Positions 9,437 through 18,192 are shown, counted from the first letter of the stretch. The stretch: 64,000 nucleotides of DNA from Pseudohalocynthiibacter aestuariivivens (GCF_011040495.1 NZ_CP049038.1:1-64000), one strand, 5' to 3'. Program-made: numbers and translations. The notes: generated by a model not told the origin, from the letters alone.

Positions 9437-10010
9437 ACTCCCTCAGCGCGGCCGTGGCCTGCAGCTGCATCGCGTCTCGACGGCGGCGCAGAAGCAGATC
9501 GATCTCGTCCGCGGAATCCAGAATGAACCGCGCCAGCCCGCGCATCTGCGCGAGACGCAATTCGGTGAACTCGGCACTCGTGCCCCCCACGGCCCCCTGC
9601 CCCATCCGGTTGGCCCGCGTCATCTGCTTGGCGATCTGCCCGACCCCATTGCCGACCTCGTGTAGAGAGGCGCGGTAGCGCGCCATCTCGGCCGCCATCT
9701 GCGCGTCCGGAACGAACACCCCGCCCGCCGCCTGAATGAGCCGCCTGAGCCCCTCGGCACGGCTCTCGATCCCGGCGGCGGCCAGCACCTCGTCGAGCGC
9801 CGCAAGCTCTGCGGCCGTCACCTTCACACTGACCGCGGAGACCGGGATCGCGGCATCCGTCTGGCGCTCGGCATCGGCTTTCAGGACGTAGCGCACGGCC
9901 CGCGATGTGACCTCGAAACGCTCGGCCAGCTCGGACGTCGACACACCCTCCGCGGCCTCGCGGACGATCTGCATCTTCTCGATCTCTGTCAGGCGTTTTG
10001 TTCGGGACAT
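9417..10010 (-). CDS. mobC: MobC-like relaxosome accessory protein
   Basis: The product starts MSRTKRLTEIEKMQIV. It has an N-terminal helix-turn-helix (STSELAERFEVTSRAVRYVLK), a ribbon-helix-helix-like region (VSVKVTAAELAALDEVLAAAGIESRAEGLRRLI) and a MobC-type end (VGNGVGQIAKQMTRANR ... LRLAQMRGLARFI). The ATG at 10010 is preferred over an in-frame GTG at 10040 because family proteins begin close to the HTH. MobC proteins help the relaxase open oriT, and the N-terminal HTH suggests that this one also regulates its own promoter. Confidence 0.85.
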   Translation of the reverse strand: MSRTKRLTEIEKMQIVREAAEGVSTSELAERFEVTSRAVRYVLKADAERQTDAAIPVSAVSVKVTAAELAALDEVLAAAGIESRAEGLRRLIQAAGGVFVPDAQMAAEMARYRASLHEVGNGVGQIAKQMTRANRMGQGAVGGTSAEFTELRLAQMRGLARFILDSADEIDLLLRRRRDAMQLQATAALREFAHAAE

Positions 10011-10055
10011 GCGGAAGAAAGACCCCCTATTTCCTGCCACCTTCCACCAAGGCTG

Positions 10056-10112
10056 CCCCTATCCTACGATAATATACCTAGCTGTCAATTATATACTTAC
10101 GTCGCACTCAGG
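10056..10112. promoter_or_regulatory. AT-rich region upstream of mobC: promoter and possible oriT
   Basis: This is an abrupt AT-rich stretch in GC-rich surroundings. On the plus strand CTATCCTAC (near 10057) resembles the ATCCTG-type nic core of MOB-P plasmids with one change. On the minus strand there is a TTGACA box (near 10086) that could drive mobC. oriT normally lies next to the relaxosome genes, so the location fits; the match is too short to be decisive. Confidence 0.35.
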
Positions 10113-10232
10113 CTCAGGCAGCCTTGGTGTCCGCTTCACGCCGCGGCCCGCAGGGACGCGGCTCTGCCGCCCTCACCACCAAGCGACACCTGTCCTAGGG
10201 GTCCCGTCCGCCAGCCCCGCCCGAGGCTCTGG

Positions 10233-10252
10233 CCGAACACGCATGTGTTCGG
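10233..10252. repeat. Perfect 8-bp inverted repeat in the mobC upstream region
   Basis: CCGAACAC, then a 4-base loop, then GTGTTCGG. It lies in the 517-bp gene-free gap 10011-10527 and may be part of oriT or a transcription stop. Confidence 0.6.
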
Positions 10253-10480
10253 ACGGAACCGCGGGCGGGCGCAAACCCCACCGACAGGGCGGACAGGCAG
10301 GGTCAAGGAGGGCCAGATTTGGGTCCCCAAATCTCTGCCGCAAAAACCGGGAGGCCCTGGCCGATAGGTTTTTGTGGATGGCCCCCTTGAGGCTGACTGG
10401 CCGGTCTGTCGCGGCCTGATCATTCCGGGCGGAGTGCGTCCGTTGAACGCGTAGGGACCGGCATCCCTGGAACAGGGATC

Positions 10481-10511
10481 GGGCCGCCCCAAGATCGTCC
10501 TGGGGCGGCCC
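10481..10511. terminator. Strong GC hairpin after the 68-aa protein gene
   Basis: An 11-bp perfect stem (GGGCCGCCCCA / TGGGGCGGCCC) with a 9-base loop, 17 bp beyond the stop of the minus-strand gene ending at 10528. There is no T tract, so intrinsic termination is uncertain. Confidence 0.55.
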
Positions 10512-10527
10512 ATCCTCGTCAGAGGAT

Positions 10528-10734
10528 TTAGTCCTGGGGATCTTTCGCGCTCGGCGGGAACATCACCAGCTCCGAGACCGCGACCGGGAAGTCGAGCTTG
10601 AGGCTGAAGAACTCCGAGCCGTCCCCGTTGCGGGTGTTGCGGAACATCGCACCCACGCGCTGAAAACGGGTGCGCTCCTGGCCATCGGTATCGGTGAACT
10701 TGACGGGGACGGTGGCGACGTAGTGGTTGGTCAT
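10528..10734 (-). CDS. Small conserved plasmid protein (68 aa)
   Basis: The short soluble protein begins MTNHYVATVPVKFTDTDG and contains GAMFRNT and FFSLKLDFPV. A clear ribosome site, AAGGAGAGA, sits just upstream of the ATG. No catalytic motif is visible. Its strand-rich, DUF736-like look suggests a small beta fold, but the family was not identified. A decayed copy of the same gene lies head-to-head at 10922-11095. Confidence 0.75.
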   Translation of the reverse strand: MTNHYVATVPVKFTDTDGQERTRFQRVGAMFRNTRNGDGSEFFSLKLDFPVAVSELVMFPPSAKDPQD

Positions 10735-10921
10735 TTGGGTCTCTCCTTGTTGCGATGGGGATCACCCGGCACGGGGGCAAGAGGGCCGGTCGCAAGCGCA
10801 AATGCGGAGGGTCCGCGGCCAGCCGTGGAAGCCGTATTTGTGCTTGCCGAAGCGTGAGCTGAGGGCACGATTGGGCCGACCCCGTGCGATCCACATCTAT
10901 GAGCAAAAAGGAGAGACTCAA

Positions 10922-11095
10922 ATGACCCTTGCCATCACGCCGCAGCCACCATCCGCGTCCTCGTCCCGCCAAGCCTGGCCGGGGTGCTGACGGAGCCCGA
11001 CCGCTTAGGTGCGATGTTCCGAAACACACCCGAGGGACGTGCAGGTCTTCAGCCTCATGTGCGACGTCTCGACCCCTCGCGTCTTGCGATGCTGA
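10922..11095 (+). pseudogene. Decayed inverted copy of the neighbouring 68-aa protein gene
   Basis: The leader and start (AAGGAGAGACTCAAATGACC) match those of the gene starting at 10734 except for one base. Further on GGTGCGATGTTCCG and TCTTCAGCCTCA recur in the same order. Read with two frame shifts (near 10945 and 11040) it gives a protein containing GAMFRNTPEG and VFSLMCDV, parallel to the intact gene's GAMFRNT and FFSLKLDF. As it stands the first frame stops after 22 codons. Confidence 0.65.
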
Positions 11096-11270
11096 CGATG
11101 TGCGAGAGGTGCGCACCATCCCGAGCCCGCACCGATGCGGATGGGCCGCACTCTGACGGACCGGGTAGAGGGATAACGGTACTGGACGCCGCAGACTGCC
11201 GATCACGCGTGACCGATTGCACGCACCATGAGACATGACGAAAGGGCCGCGCCAAGCGCGACCCCTCTCT

Positions 11271-12200
11271 TCAATCCTGCGACGCCTTCTTCGCCGGGTC
11301 CGCAACCCGCATGACCGTCAGACCTTTCGCTTCCGCCTTCTGCCCGAGGTTCAGCGCGACCCCGTTGCCGCCGAAGAGTACAACCCCCGTCGCTGCGAAC
11401 TTGTCGTCCAGCATTTCGTCGTTGCACTTGAACGGTGCCGCCCGCCCGTGCGCGGACCAGCGCGGATCGAAGCGCGCCTGCGCGACCCCGCGTGCCCGGG
11501 CCCACCGAGCCGCAATCATCTCCGCCCCGTGCTTGCCACCCTTGTGGCAGAGGAAGATCTCCTGGTTACGGTTCTGCTTGATCCGTTCGCGAACCTTATC
11601 GAGCGTGTTGAAGATCACATCGACATCGGTCCAGTCGGTGGCGCCCGAGACGATCAGGGGCACCCCCTCGACTTTCGACTTCTCGGCAGTCTCGCGGTCG
11701 TGCTGCTCCAGGAGCTGCCGTGCCTCGAAGACCGCCCCGGTCTCTTGCGCCCGGACGCTTGCGCGCGACCCGGCTGCCGGGATGAAGGCGTGGCCCGTCT
11801 CGATCTCGTAGCATTCCGCCGCCGCCTCGCTCATCACCTCAATGGCGCTGACGATCTCGCGCAGCTGCAGAAAGCGCGCCTGCGCCTCTTCGAGCGCGGT
11901 CTCGGCGATCTCCGATCCGTCATGGGATTTTGCCAGCGCGCCGATCTTGTCGGCGGTGCGGTCGACCTCCTTGCCGAGCGCCAACTTGCGGCGCTGGAGG
12001 ATCGTCGCGAGCCCATGGGCCAGCGGTTCGATCTCTGCTTCAAGCCCGGTCCCGCGCAGCTGCCCGAGCAAAGCCTCGAAGCTCTCGCGGATGATGCGGT
12101 CGGTCAGGATGTGATCTTCCGGGATCGGCAGCTGCGCGTCCTTCTCGGTCAGCCCGAAAAGTTCGATGGTCTCGTAGGTGTTTGCGGTGTCGTAAGCCAT
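11271..12200 (-). CDS. DUF2493 domain protein (SLOG/YspA-like)
   Basis: The 309-aa product starts MAYDTANTYETIELFG; the longer upstream frame lacks family support. A helical N-terminal half (about residues 1-190) leads into a C-terminal Rossmann-like DUF2493 domain with TDWTDVDVIFNTLDKV, LCHKGGKHGAEMIAARWA and a closing GVALNLGQKAEAKGLTVMRV. SLOG-superfamily domains bind nucleotides or nucleotide-derived ligands. The gene is common on alphaproteobacterial plasmids with unknown role. Confidence 0.85.
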   Translation of the reverse strand: MAYDTANTYETIELFGLTEKDAQLPIPEDHILTDRIIRESFEALLGQLRGTGLEAEIEPLAHGLATILQRRKLALGKEVDRTADKIGALAKSHDGSEIAETALEEAQARFLQLREIVSAIEVMSEAAAECYEIETGHAFIPAAGSRASVRAQETGAVFEARQLLEQHDRETAEKSKVEGVPLIVSGATDWTDVDVIFNTLDKVRERIKQNRNQEIFLCHKGGKHGAEMIAARWARARGVAQARFDPRWSAHGRAAPFKCNDEMLDDKFAATGVVLFGGNGVALNLGQKAEAKGLTVMRVADPAKKASQD

Positions 12201-12961
12201 GTCTGGTCTCCAGTGTTCGGTTCCAAGGCCACCACGTGAGTGTGGGGGCATGGCCGAATGCCTGGTTTCCGAATCTGCCCGGGTCAGGGACGGCGCAGCC
12301 GCCGGCTTGCCGGGCGCAAAAGTTTTCCGTGCGCAACACCCGACACACGCGCACCCTCACGCACGGGACCGCCCCGCGCCAAAGGCTCCGCCCTCGCCGA
12401 AAAGTTTTGCGATCCTTGACGCGGGCTGATTTGGGGGCCATCCGGAGGATATGCTTCCGCACTCATGTGTGTGTGTTTTGACGGTAGGTTTGCCCGACCC
12501 GAGCAGGCAAACGGCCCGACCGGACGCGGGAGACGGATGGAGCGGCGGGATCGTTTTGCCCAGCAAAACAGACCAGAGCGCAATCCGGCAGAGCGGCCGG
12601 GGAGGGACGTGCTCGCGAGGCGGGCAAACCGGGATGCCAGGCGCGACGCCGCGGTGAGGCCGCATGGCCGAATGCGCGACGGACCGAAGGGCCGTTCTCA
12701 CCTGCGACACGCGAAGCCGAGCTGGGGAGGCCGCAAGGCCTAGCCCAAGGTTGATGTGCTGGCGACGCCGCTGCCGACTATACGGATTACTTGTCCAAGC
12801 ATTCGACGTGATCGGCGGGAAGAGGAAGTACGCTGCGCTAGTGTCCTGATCCAACCGGATTAGCCAAAGCGGACATTGATCGAAGGCCAAGCTATCAAGA
12901 CGAGACACAAAAGGGTCTTATGTGTCCTTTTGCTCAAAAAAACCACTTTCGGCGCCACTGG
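12201..12961. other. Gene-free interval of about 760 bp
   Basis: Very GC-rich to about 12760, then more AT-rich. Open frames on both strands here have low-complexity Arg/Pro/Ala composition, no ribosome sites and no recognisable motif, so they are treated as shadows. It separates the DUF2493 gene from the OLD-like gene and may hold their promoters. Confidence 0.5.
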
Positions 12962-14809
12962 CTAGTCGTACTGGAACGCGTTCGTCCAAGCTTCCGTCCG
13001 AAGGTGCTCGGAAGCTGAATACAGTCTACTTGCGGATTCTTGAGAGGGGCCGCCAACGTGGCCATGGACTCTGCCTTTGAGGCCAGTCATCAGTATTTTA
13101 CCATGAGAATGCTCGAATGAAACAGGCGTTAAGCCATCGGCGGGTAAAAAGTCGGCAACAGCGGGGGCTTGATTTGGCATACCTGCGTCAACCCATTCTG
13201 CCTTTCCTTGCTTTCGCGGGATGTATGTTGTTGTTTGGATTTGATCGCGGGCCTTGCGAGCGGCCTGTACGAGGTCGTCCCGTCTCAATGCTGTCTCATC
13301 TGTGATCGCGGCGTCTATTAGCGCCGGTGCGACATCATGAAAGATGACCTTCAGGTGGCTCGCCTGTGCGAAAGAATGCTCCACATCGTTGAATGGAGTG
13401 AAAACCTCGGAGACATTTTCAATTCCGTTTCGCTGGCGTTCTGCTGATGCGGTTGCGATCTCGAAGGTCATCTCCTCAGGCGTCCGAAAGTCTCGATCGC
13501 GATGGATTATGATCTGGGCATCTGGTCTCATGTCAGAGATCATATTCGCCAATAGTCGCGCTGCAGGCAGATTGCCACATCCATTGTAAGACAATACTGT
13601 CAGATTTTCGGGTGCACCGTTTGCCAAGGCAAGAACCCTAACCGGTTCCGAATTCTTATCTTCGGTCATGAGAATGATCTGCCGCGCCGGATCGAAAATT
13701 TCCGCACCAGCGGTCAGTGCGCCAAGGGTCATCATAATCGGGATTGCTGGTCGTTGCGCATCGTCCAAGGGCACCTTTGCGCCCTCTGCCATCCAAATGG
13801 CTTCCGCATTCTGATCGTACATCAACCGTTGTATCAATTGTGGGGAATGGCTCGCAAAGAGAATGCGGGTTTGCGTTTGTTCTGCGACACCCTTCAGGGC
13901 TTCGTAGAGACGCGCCTGACTGTCCGCATGCAAATGGGCGTCGGGCTCGTCCAAAAGCAACAGAGGAGGCGTATAAAAACATGCATATGCGACGATTTGA
14001 ATGACCTGCAGCATACCTGTGGACGCCATATCGAGGGTCACAGTTGCTCGGGGCGTTTCTACATCCACATTGATGAAGCGATCATGAAGCGGATCATGTT
14101 TAACCAAGACGCGCGCGCCCTCGTAGCAACGGTCGAGTAGCCTTGCAAAAGCCTTCCAACCGCTCTGATCTGGAAGTGCATCAATTGAGCGCTGTTGGAG
14201 CCAAGCCGTCCGTGCGCCCTCATCAAGATCACGTTTGAAGAGGTGATCGAGCACAGTACGCAAATAGAGATTGGCGTCACCGTGCATAACCGCCGCATCC
14301 ATCGCAGCTTTTGTTCTCCACTCTTCGCGCATCGAGATCCCGGACAGACCAGGGGTCAGGATCGAGAATGGTTGCTCATCACTGGCCAAGACCACAGCAA
14401 GATCTTCGTCGCCTTCGCGCGTGATTGCAATATTCGCGTTCTTGCCACGGCGGATTTCAATTTTCAAAGTTTTTTCCGCGCCTGTATCGAGATCCACACC
14501 GGAATACTGGACTGAAAACCCATTGTTCTGGGTGGCTGCACCCCCGCGACGTAGATCGAGCAAGTGTTCAGTTGGTCTGAATAGAACTGCATCGTTTGCA
14601 ACGGTTGTCGAAAATTCAGGGGTCCCATTTTTTCGGTACCCACGGAACAATGCTTGAAGAATGGAAACCCCAAGTTGGGCAGCCTGTAGCGCGCTACTCT
14701 TGCCACTCGTGTTGCCGCCAACCAACGCGGTCATTGGCTTAAGTTCGATTTCTAGCGTTTGGATACGCTTGAAATCGCTCACCTCAATTTTGTCGAGACG
14801 AACTCTCAA
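12962..14809 (-). CDS. OLD-like ATPase with TOPRIM-type nuclease domain
   Basis: The 615-aa product has an ABC/AAA ATPase region. Walker A GGNTSGKSSAL lies near residues 31-41. Walker B LLLLDEPDAHLH near 285 is followed by the H-loop FASHSPQLIQRLM. The C-terminal part has TOPRIM-like acidic motifs LMTEDKNSE (about 383) and IIIHRDRDF (about 436). This order fits the OLD (overcoming lysogenisation defect) family, several of which protect against phage. It is a single gene with no evident partner and a lower-GC feel than its neighbours, so it may be acquired cargo. The apparent start is a TTG codon. Confidence 0.8.
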   Translation of the reverse strand: MRVRLDKIEVSDFKRIQTLEIELKPMTALVGGNTSGKSSALQAAQLGVSILQALFRGYRKNGTPEFSTTVANDAVLFRPTEHLLDLRRGGAATQNNGFSVQYSGVDLDTGAEKTLKIEIRRGKNANIAITREGDEDLAVVLASDEQPFSILTPGLSGISMREEWRTKAAMDAAVMHGDANLYLRTVLDHLFKRDLDEGARTAWLQQRSIDALPDQSGWKAFARLLDRCYEGARVLVKHDPLHDRFINVDVETPRATVTLDMASTGMLQVIQIVAYACFYTPPLLLLDEPDAHLHADSQARLYEALKGVAEQTQTRILFASHSPQLIQRLMYDQNAEAIWMAEGAKVPLDDAQRPAIPIMMTLGALTAGAEIFDPARQIILMTEDKNSEPVRVLALANGAPENLTVLSYNGCGNLPAARLLANMISDMRPDAQIIIHRDRDFRTPEEMTFEIATASAERQRNGIENVSEVFTPFNDVEHSFAQASHLKVIFHDVAPALIDAAITDETALRRDDLVQAARKARDQIQTTTYIPRKQGKAEWVDAGMPNQAPAVADFLPADGLTPVSFEHSHGKILMTGLKGRVHGHVGGPSQESASRLYSASEHLRTEAWTNAFQYD

Positions 14810-15054
14810 AATAATGCCCCATGAATACGATGTAACGCAACGGTCCGGTAGTTGCCGACCAGATCCGGCCTACCTTGCATAAATCAGTCCCTTGCTTGCA
14901 ACCTTAAACTGCACACCACAACTCGTGTTGCGGAGGAACTTCTAGAAGGTGCAGTGATATAAATTCGACAAGTTCACGAGCGTCCGCTCTGTGGAAGACG
15001 TGTCGCGGCATTTAGCAGTGATTCCAAGATCCGCAGTGGGCCGATTGCACTGTT

Positions 15055-15654
15055 TCAGTCCAGATCGACGCCGCCCAGGCGCGGTGCATGGACATGCGTC
15101 CGGACAAGGGCTACAGCGGCAGCGCCCGCGAAAGCGCCGAACAGATGCGCCTCCCACGAGACGTCAGGCTGACCCGGAAGAACGCCCCAGAGAATAGAGC
15201 CGTAGAGGACACCGACCACCAGTGCCGCGCCCAGCGTGATCGGGGAGCGATCCACGAGGCCGCGCGCGACGAGGAAGCCAAACCAGCCGAAGACGAGCCC
15301 TGACGCACCGATATGGATGGCCGAGCTTCCGAACAGCCAGACAAGACCGCCGCCGAGGCCGATCACCACGGCGTTCACGGCCAGCAAGGCCCGCGTGGTC
15401 GTAGCCACCAGCAACCCACCCATCACCAGGAGCGGCGGCGTATTGGCCATAAGATGCGCGAAGCTTCCGTGCAGCAGCGGCATTGCGACGACGCCATCCA
15501 AACCATCGAGCTGCCTGGGAATCAGGCCGAAGGCCGGGTTCAAACCGTAGCCGATGATCCAATTGACGACTTGGACCGCCCAGAGCAGCGCGACAAAGGC
15601 GACAAGCGCCGCGGCGCGCCGGAAGAAGACGCGCATGTGATCCCGGTTCATCAT
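15055..15654 (-). CDS. Rhomboid-family intramembrane serine protease
   Basis: The product of about 200 aa has six hydrophobic segments. It carries the rhomboid catalytic signature: HGSFAHLMANT in the second helix, IHIGASGLVFGWFGF (active-site Ser in GASG) and SWEAHLFGAFAGA (active-site His). It sits in the inner membrane and cleaves within transmembrane helices; the substrate is unknown. Two adjacent ATGs (15654, 15651) are the likely starts, because the frame upstream is not membrane-like. It lies between the OLD-like gene and a plasmid-backbone gene, all on the minus strand. Confidence 0.9.
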   Translation of the reverse strand: MMNRDHMRVFFRRAAALVAFVALLWAVQVVNWIIGYGLNPAFGLIPRQLDGLDGVVAMPLLHGSFAHLMANTPPLLVMGGLLVATTTRALLAVNAVVIGLGGGLVWLFGSSAIHIGASGLVFGWFGFLVARGLVDRSPITLGAALVVGVLYGSILWGVLPGQPDVSWEAHLFGAFAGAAAVALVRTHVHAPRLGGVDLD

Positions 15655-15781
15655 GTTGGAGACAGTAGACGTCTCCACAGCGCCTTCAATGATTTTCGCG
15701 CTGAACTGGATGCCGCCGCCTGCAACGGAGTTCAGGGCCGCCAACCTCGGTACGGCTCAAGCCAAGAGAATGGCTTCGATC

Positions 15782-16318
15782 TTACACAGTGTTCCCCGGC
15801 CGCAGAGGCATGATTTCACGCTCGGGACGTTTCAGGGCTTCGGCGTATTTGCGGGCGTTGTCGTCAATCGTGCCGTGCCAAAGCTTCGAGACGAACGCGC
15901 GGGCGTCTTGGACCGTCATGTCCTTCACCGAAGAGGACAGCGCCATGAAAAGCTCATCCTCGCTGATCGCAGCGGCGCAGTGCATGGCGTCAGCGTAAAA
16001 TGACGGGTCGTTGAGAACCTGCTCGCTCAGCGGCATCCGCGCGAGGTTCTCTTCCGGGATCGCCATGAAGATCGTGTCCTGAAGGTCGGCCAGATACGCA
16101 CGCCGCGATGTGGACACCGGCTTTCCCGCCGCCTTGGCCTCCAGATATGCCTGCCTTGTCCTGTCGAGCTTTGCCCTTGCATAGGTCAAGATGACTTCAC
16201 GCTGCCGGGCGGGTAGCGCAAATCCGGTGCAGCGCTCGATATGGGCGAGGAGATCTTCAACCTCTGCCTCAACATCAAAGCTCTCGAACCATGGAACCGT
16301 CCCTGATCTAGCCGCCAC
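15782..16318 (-). CDS. Conserved plasmid protein of unknown function (178 aa)
   Basis: A mostly helical acidic protein (SFDVEAEVEDLLAHIERCTGF ... LTYARAKLDRTRQAYLEAK). The GTG at 16318 is chosen as the start: it follows AGAGGGCGG, while the longer ATG start (16432) would place codons across the AT-rich promoter-like palindrome at 16338-16358. No membrane segment or enzyme motif is visible. Confidence 0.7.
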   Translation of the reverse strand: MAARSGTVPWFESFDVEAEVEDLLAHIERCTGFALPARQREVILTYARAKLDRTRQAYLEAKAAGKPVSTSRRAYLADLQDTIFMAIPEENLARMPLSEQVLNDPSFYADAMHCAAAISEDELFMALSSSVKDMTVQDARAFVSKLWHGTIDDNARKYAEALKRPEREIMPLRPGNTV

Positions 16319-16337
16319 GCGCCCGCCCTCTGTGTTT

Positions 16338-16358
16338 CGATAATATATTATTGTATCG
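16338..16358 (-). promoter_or_regulatory. AT-rich palindromic promoter/operator
   Basis: CGATA...TATCG arms enclose an alternating A/T core, 20 bp upstream of the GTG start at 16318. It supplies a TATTAT-like -10 box on the minus strand and could bind a repressor. A related CGATAATATA string occurs upstream of mobC at 10068. Confidence 0.45.
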
Positions 16359-16411
16359 CATTTGCACCTGATCGCAAGCGGGTTGCGTCCTTCACGCCAA
16401 CGGACACGGAA

Positions 16412-16443
16412 AAAGGGGAACCGTGATCCCACGGCTCCCCTTT
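16412..16443 (-). terminator. Intrinsic terminator of the DUF736 gene
   Basis: A 13-bp stem with one mismatch (AAAGGGGA-A-CCGTG paired with CACGG-C-TCCCCTTT), followed on the minus strand by a run of T. It starts about 30 bp past the stop at 16474. Confidence 0.8.
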
Positions 16444-16473
16444 CGGTGCGGATCGTCTAATCTCGCGCGTTGG

Positions 16474-17202
16474 TCATGCGACCAGCGACAGCCCCGCGCC
16501 TGCGTCCTGCGGCTGCTCACCGCTGTCGATGAACGGGATGATCGAGAAGGTCTGCCCACCGCGCTGTTCTTCGTTCTGCACGGCGTTCACGCGCAGGTCG
16601 CCATCGGGCGTGTTGATCAGCAGCGACAGGTAGTCATTGCCCGTGCGGCTGCTTTTCGCCATCCAGGCCGAGCCGACGCGGATCGGTGTGCCCCGGGGCG
16701 AGCTGACCTCGATCCGGTAATCGGGGTGGGTCTCCTCGGATTTATAGCTGTTCTCGATCAGCATGAACTCCAGATCGAACATCATGTTGGCGATGTAGCC
16801 GGTGAAGGCGTTGTCGGCGTCCATAGCGGTGAGTTCGCCCGAGATCGAGCCGGATTTCATCAGGCCGTTCGAGACCAGCGGGATGATCTCGAATTCGCCG
16901 CTCTGGGCCGCGCGCGCCTCTTTCGTCTGCACCGCGTTGACCCGGAACGGACCCAAGCCGACATCGATCTGCATCGAAATGTAGGGGTTGCCGCTGGTAT
17001 TGCCGGTCTCGTTCCAGGCCGTGCCGATGCGCACCTTGCGGCCTGATTTGTTGACTGCCGTCACGTCAAAATCCGGGCTGCGTTCAGACATCTTGGCCCG
17101 CGCCTCCAACTGGATGGCGATGTCAAAGCGCGTCGAGTGGATCATGCCGGTGTACTGAGCGGCTGCGGTCTCGACATTGCGGGTGAGGGTTCCTGCGAAC
17201 AT
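16474..17202 (-). CDS. Tandem DUF736 protein
   Basis: The 242-aa product starts MFAGTLTRNVETAAAQ behind AAAGGAA. It appears to contain two DUF736-like repeats, with RKVRIGTAWNETGNTSGNPYISMQID in the first and PIRVGSAWMAKSSRTGNDYLSLLIN in the second. Each repeat ends with a similar FRVNAVQ / LRVNAVQ strand. DUF736 proteins are small beta-rich proteins found on plasmids and integrative elements with unknown function; most carry one repeat. It forms a single-gene unit with its own terminator. Confidence 0.85.
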   Translation of the reverse strand: MFAGTLTRNVETAAAQYTGMIHSTRFDIAIQLEARAKMSERSPDFDVTAVNKSGRKVRIGTAWNETGNTSGNPYISMQIDVGLGPFRVNAVQTKEARAAQSGEFEIIPLVSNGLMKSGSISGELTAMDADNAFTGYIANMMFDLEFMLIENSYKSEETHPDYRIEVSSPRGTPIRVGSAWMAKSSRTGNDYLSLLINTPDGDLRVNAVQNEEQRGGQTFSIIPFIDSGEQPQDAGAGLSLVA

Positions 17203-17326
17203 GGGATGGTTCCTTTTGGATTGGCCGGTGCCTGACGTTCTTGCCAGCGCATCCGGGATTGCTTTCTCGACCCCTTGAGGGATCACAAATCAGAAAGCCT
17301 GCTTTCCTTTCAGCCCCGCCCACTGG

Positions 17327-17629
17327 TCAGAGCTGCCGTCCGAGTGGGAATGCCCCCGCGCCTCCGGGTGCTGCGCCCCTCCCCTGCCCGTCTGGTCTTG
17401 ATTGGCTGCCCGGATTTTCCGCGCTGCCCTCCGATCGCGCGATGAAGAACTCCGCCTCTTTTCCGTTCAACCGGTGCCCGCTCCGGTCGGTCAGGCCGAT
17501 GCAGCTGCCGTTCGGCTGATAGGTGATCAGGTACTGACCGAGCCTGTCCTTGTGGACAATGTAGCCGGTATTGGCCCAATGCACGGTCTGGCCGGCATCA
17601 ACGGCCGCCTTGATGTCTTCGAGTGTCAT
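17327..17629 (-). CDS. Small conserved plasmid protein (100 aa)
   Basis: Starts MTLEDIKAAVDAGQTVHWANTGY behind GAGGAGG. The N-terminal 65 residues are a compact domain (GYIVHKDRLGQYLITYQPNGSCIGLT); the remainder is Gly/Pro/Arg-rich and probably disordered. Family not identified. Confidence 0.75.
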   Translation of the reverse strand: MTLEDIKAAVDAGQTVHWANTGYIVHKDRLGQYLITYQPNGSCIGLTDRSGHRLNGKEAEFFIARSEGSAENPGSQSRPDGQGRGAAPGGAGAFPLGRQL

Positions 17630-17729
17630 GCGAACCTCCTCAAGAAGAATGGTGGGGAAACGACGCAAGAAGCCCGGTCGTCCAACCGGGCTTCCATGCA
17701 GCATTTGTTTGGCCAACGGCCGAGAGCTG

Positions 17730-18191
17730 TCAGGCACCTTGCGTGGCTTGCGTCGCGCGCGCCGCCATCCAATCCTTCAGGCCAAGAACCGTTCTTCCGG
17801 CGGCGACCTCGGAGGCCCAGGCAACCCTTGGGTCGCCGCAGGGCTCATCGCCGGAATGCCGGTCGATGTGGCCATTGGCCATCCACGGCTCAGGCTGGAT
17901 CCGTCGCAGCCAGTCCGCCATGCTCGGGATGCGGCCCTGGCAGTCTTCACGGATATGCTGCTCGCCGATCCAGCGCACGGGGATGTCGCGGCCCGCACTA
18001 TTGGTCAGTGTCAGGCCAAAAACCCGTTGGGCCTCAAACAGGCCTTGCGCATGGTGACGCATGGCGCGGTGCGTGAAGAGCGCGAGGTGCTCTTTCGAGG
18101 CATCGAACCAATCGTGCACAGACTGATAGTCAGACGGCACCCCGCCGAATTTCCGGGCAGAGCTTTCGGCATGATGAAGCGGATGGGCCAT
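17730..18191 (-). CDS. DUF6915-like plasmid protein
   Basis: The 153-aa product starts MAHPLHHAESSARKFGG. The pattern H-x-W-F-D-x-S-K, R-A-M-R-H-H-A-x-G-L-F and PVRWIGEQHIREDCQ...PSMADWLR is typical of a small family found next to other plasmid-backbone DUF genes (DUF6915, recalled rather than searched). Many conserved His residues suggest metal binding or an enzyme, but none is proved. The stop is 3 bp from the start of the upstream gene's end, indicating co-transcription. Confidence 0.7.
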   Translation of the reverse strand: MAHPLHHAESSARKFGGVPSDYQSVHDWFDASKEHLALFTHRAMRHHAQGLFEAQRVFGLTLTNSAGRDIPVRWIGEQHIREDCQGRIPSMADWLRRIQPEPWMANGHIDRHSGDEPCGDPRVAWASEVAAGRTVLGLKDWMAARATQATQGA

Positions 18192-18192
18192 C

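Noticed and set aside
8378..9526. Plus-strand open frame of 382 codons opposite the relaxase
   Set aside because: Shadow of the relaxase gene.
10136..11305. Minus-strand open frame of 389 codons
   Set aside because: Arg/Pro-rich low-complexity product, overlaps the supported 68-aa gene and its decayed copy, no ribosome site; an artefact of high GC.
12357..12908. Minus-strand open frame of 183 codons
   Set aside because: No start signal, no conserved motif, biased composition; treated as gene-free.
16338..16358. Possible iteron shared with the mobC upstream region
   Set aside because: Only the 10-bp string CGATAATATA is shared with 10068; two loose copies do not make an iteron set, so it is reported only as a promoter.
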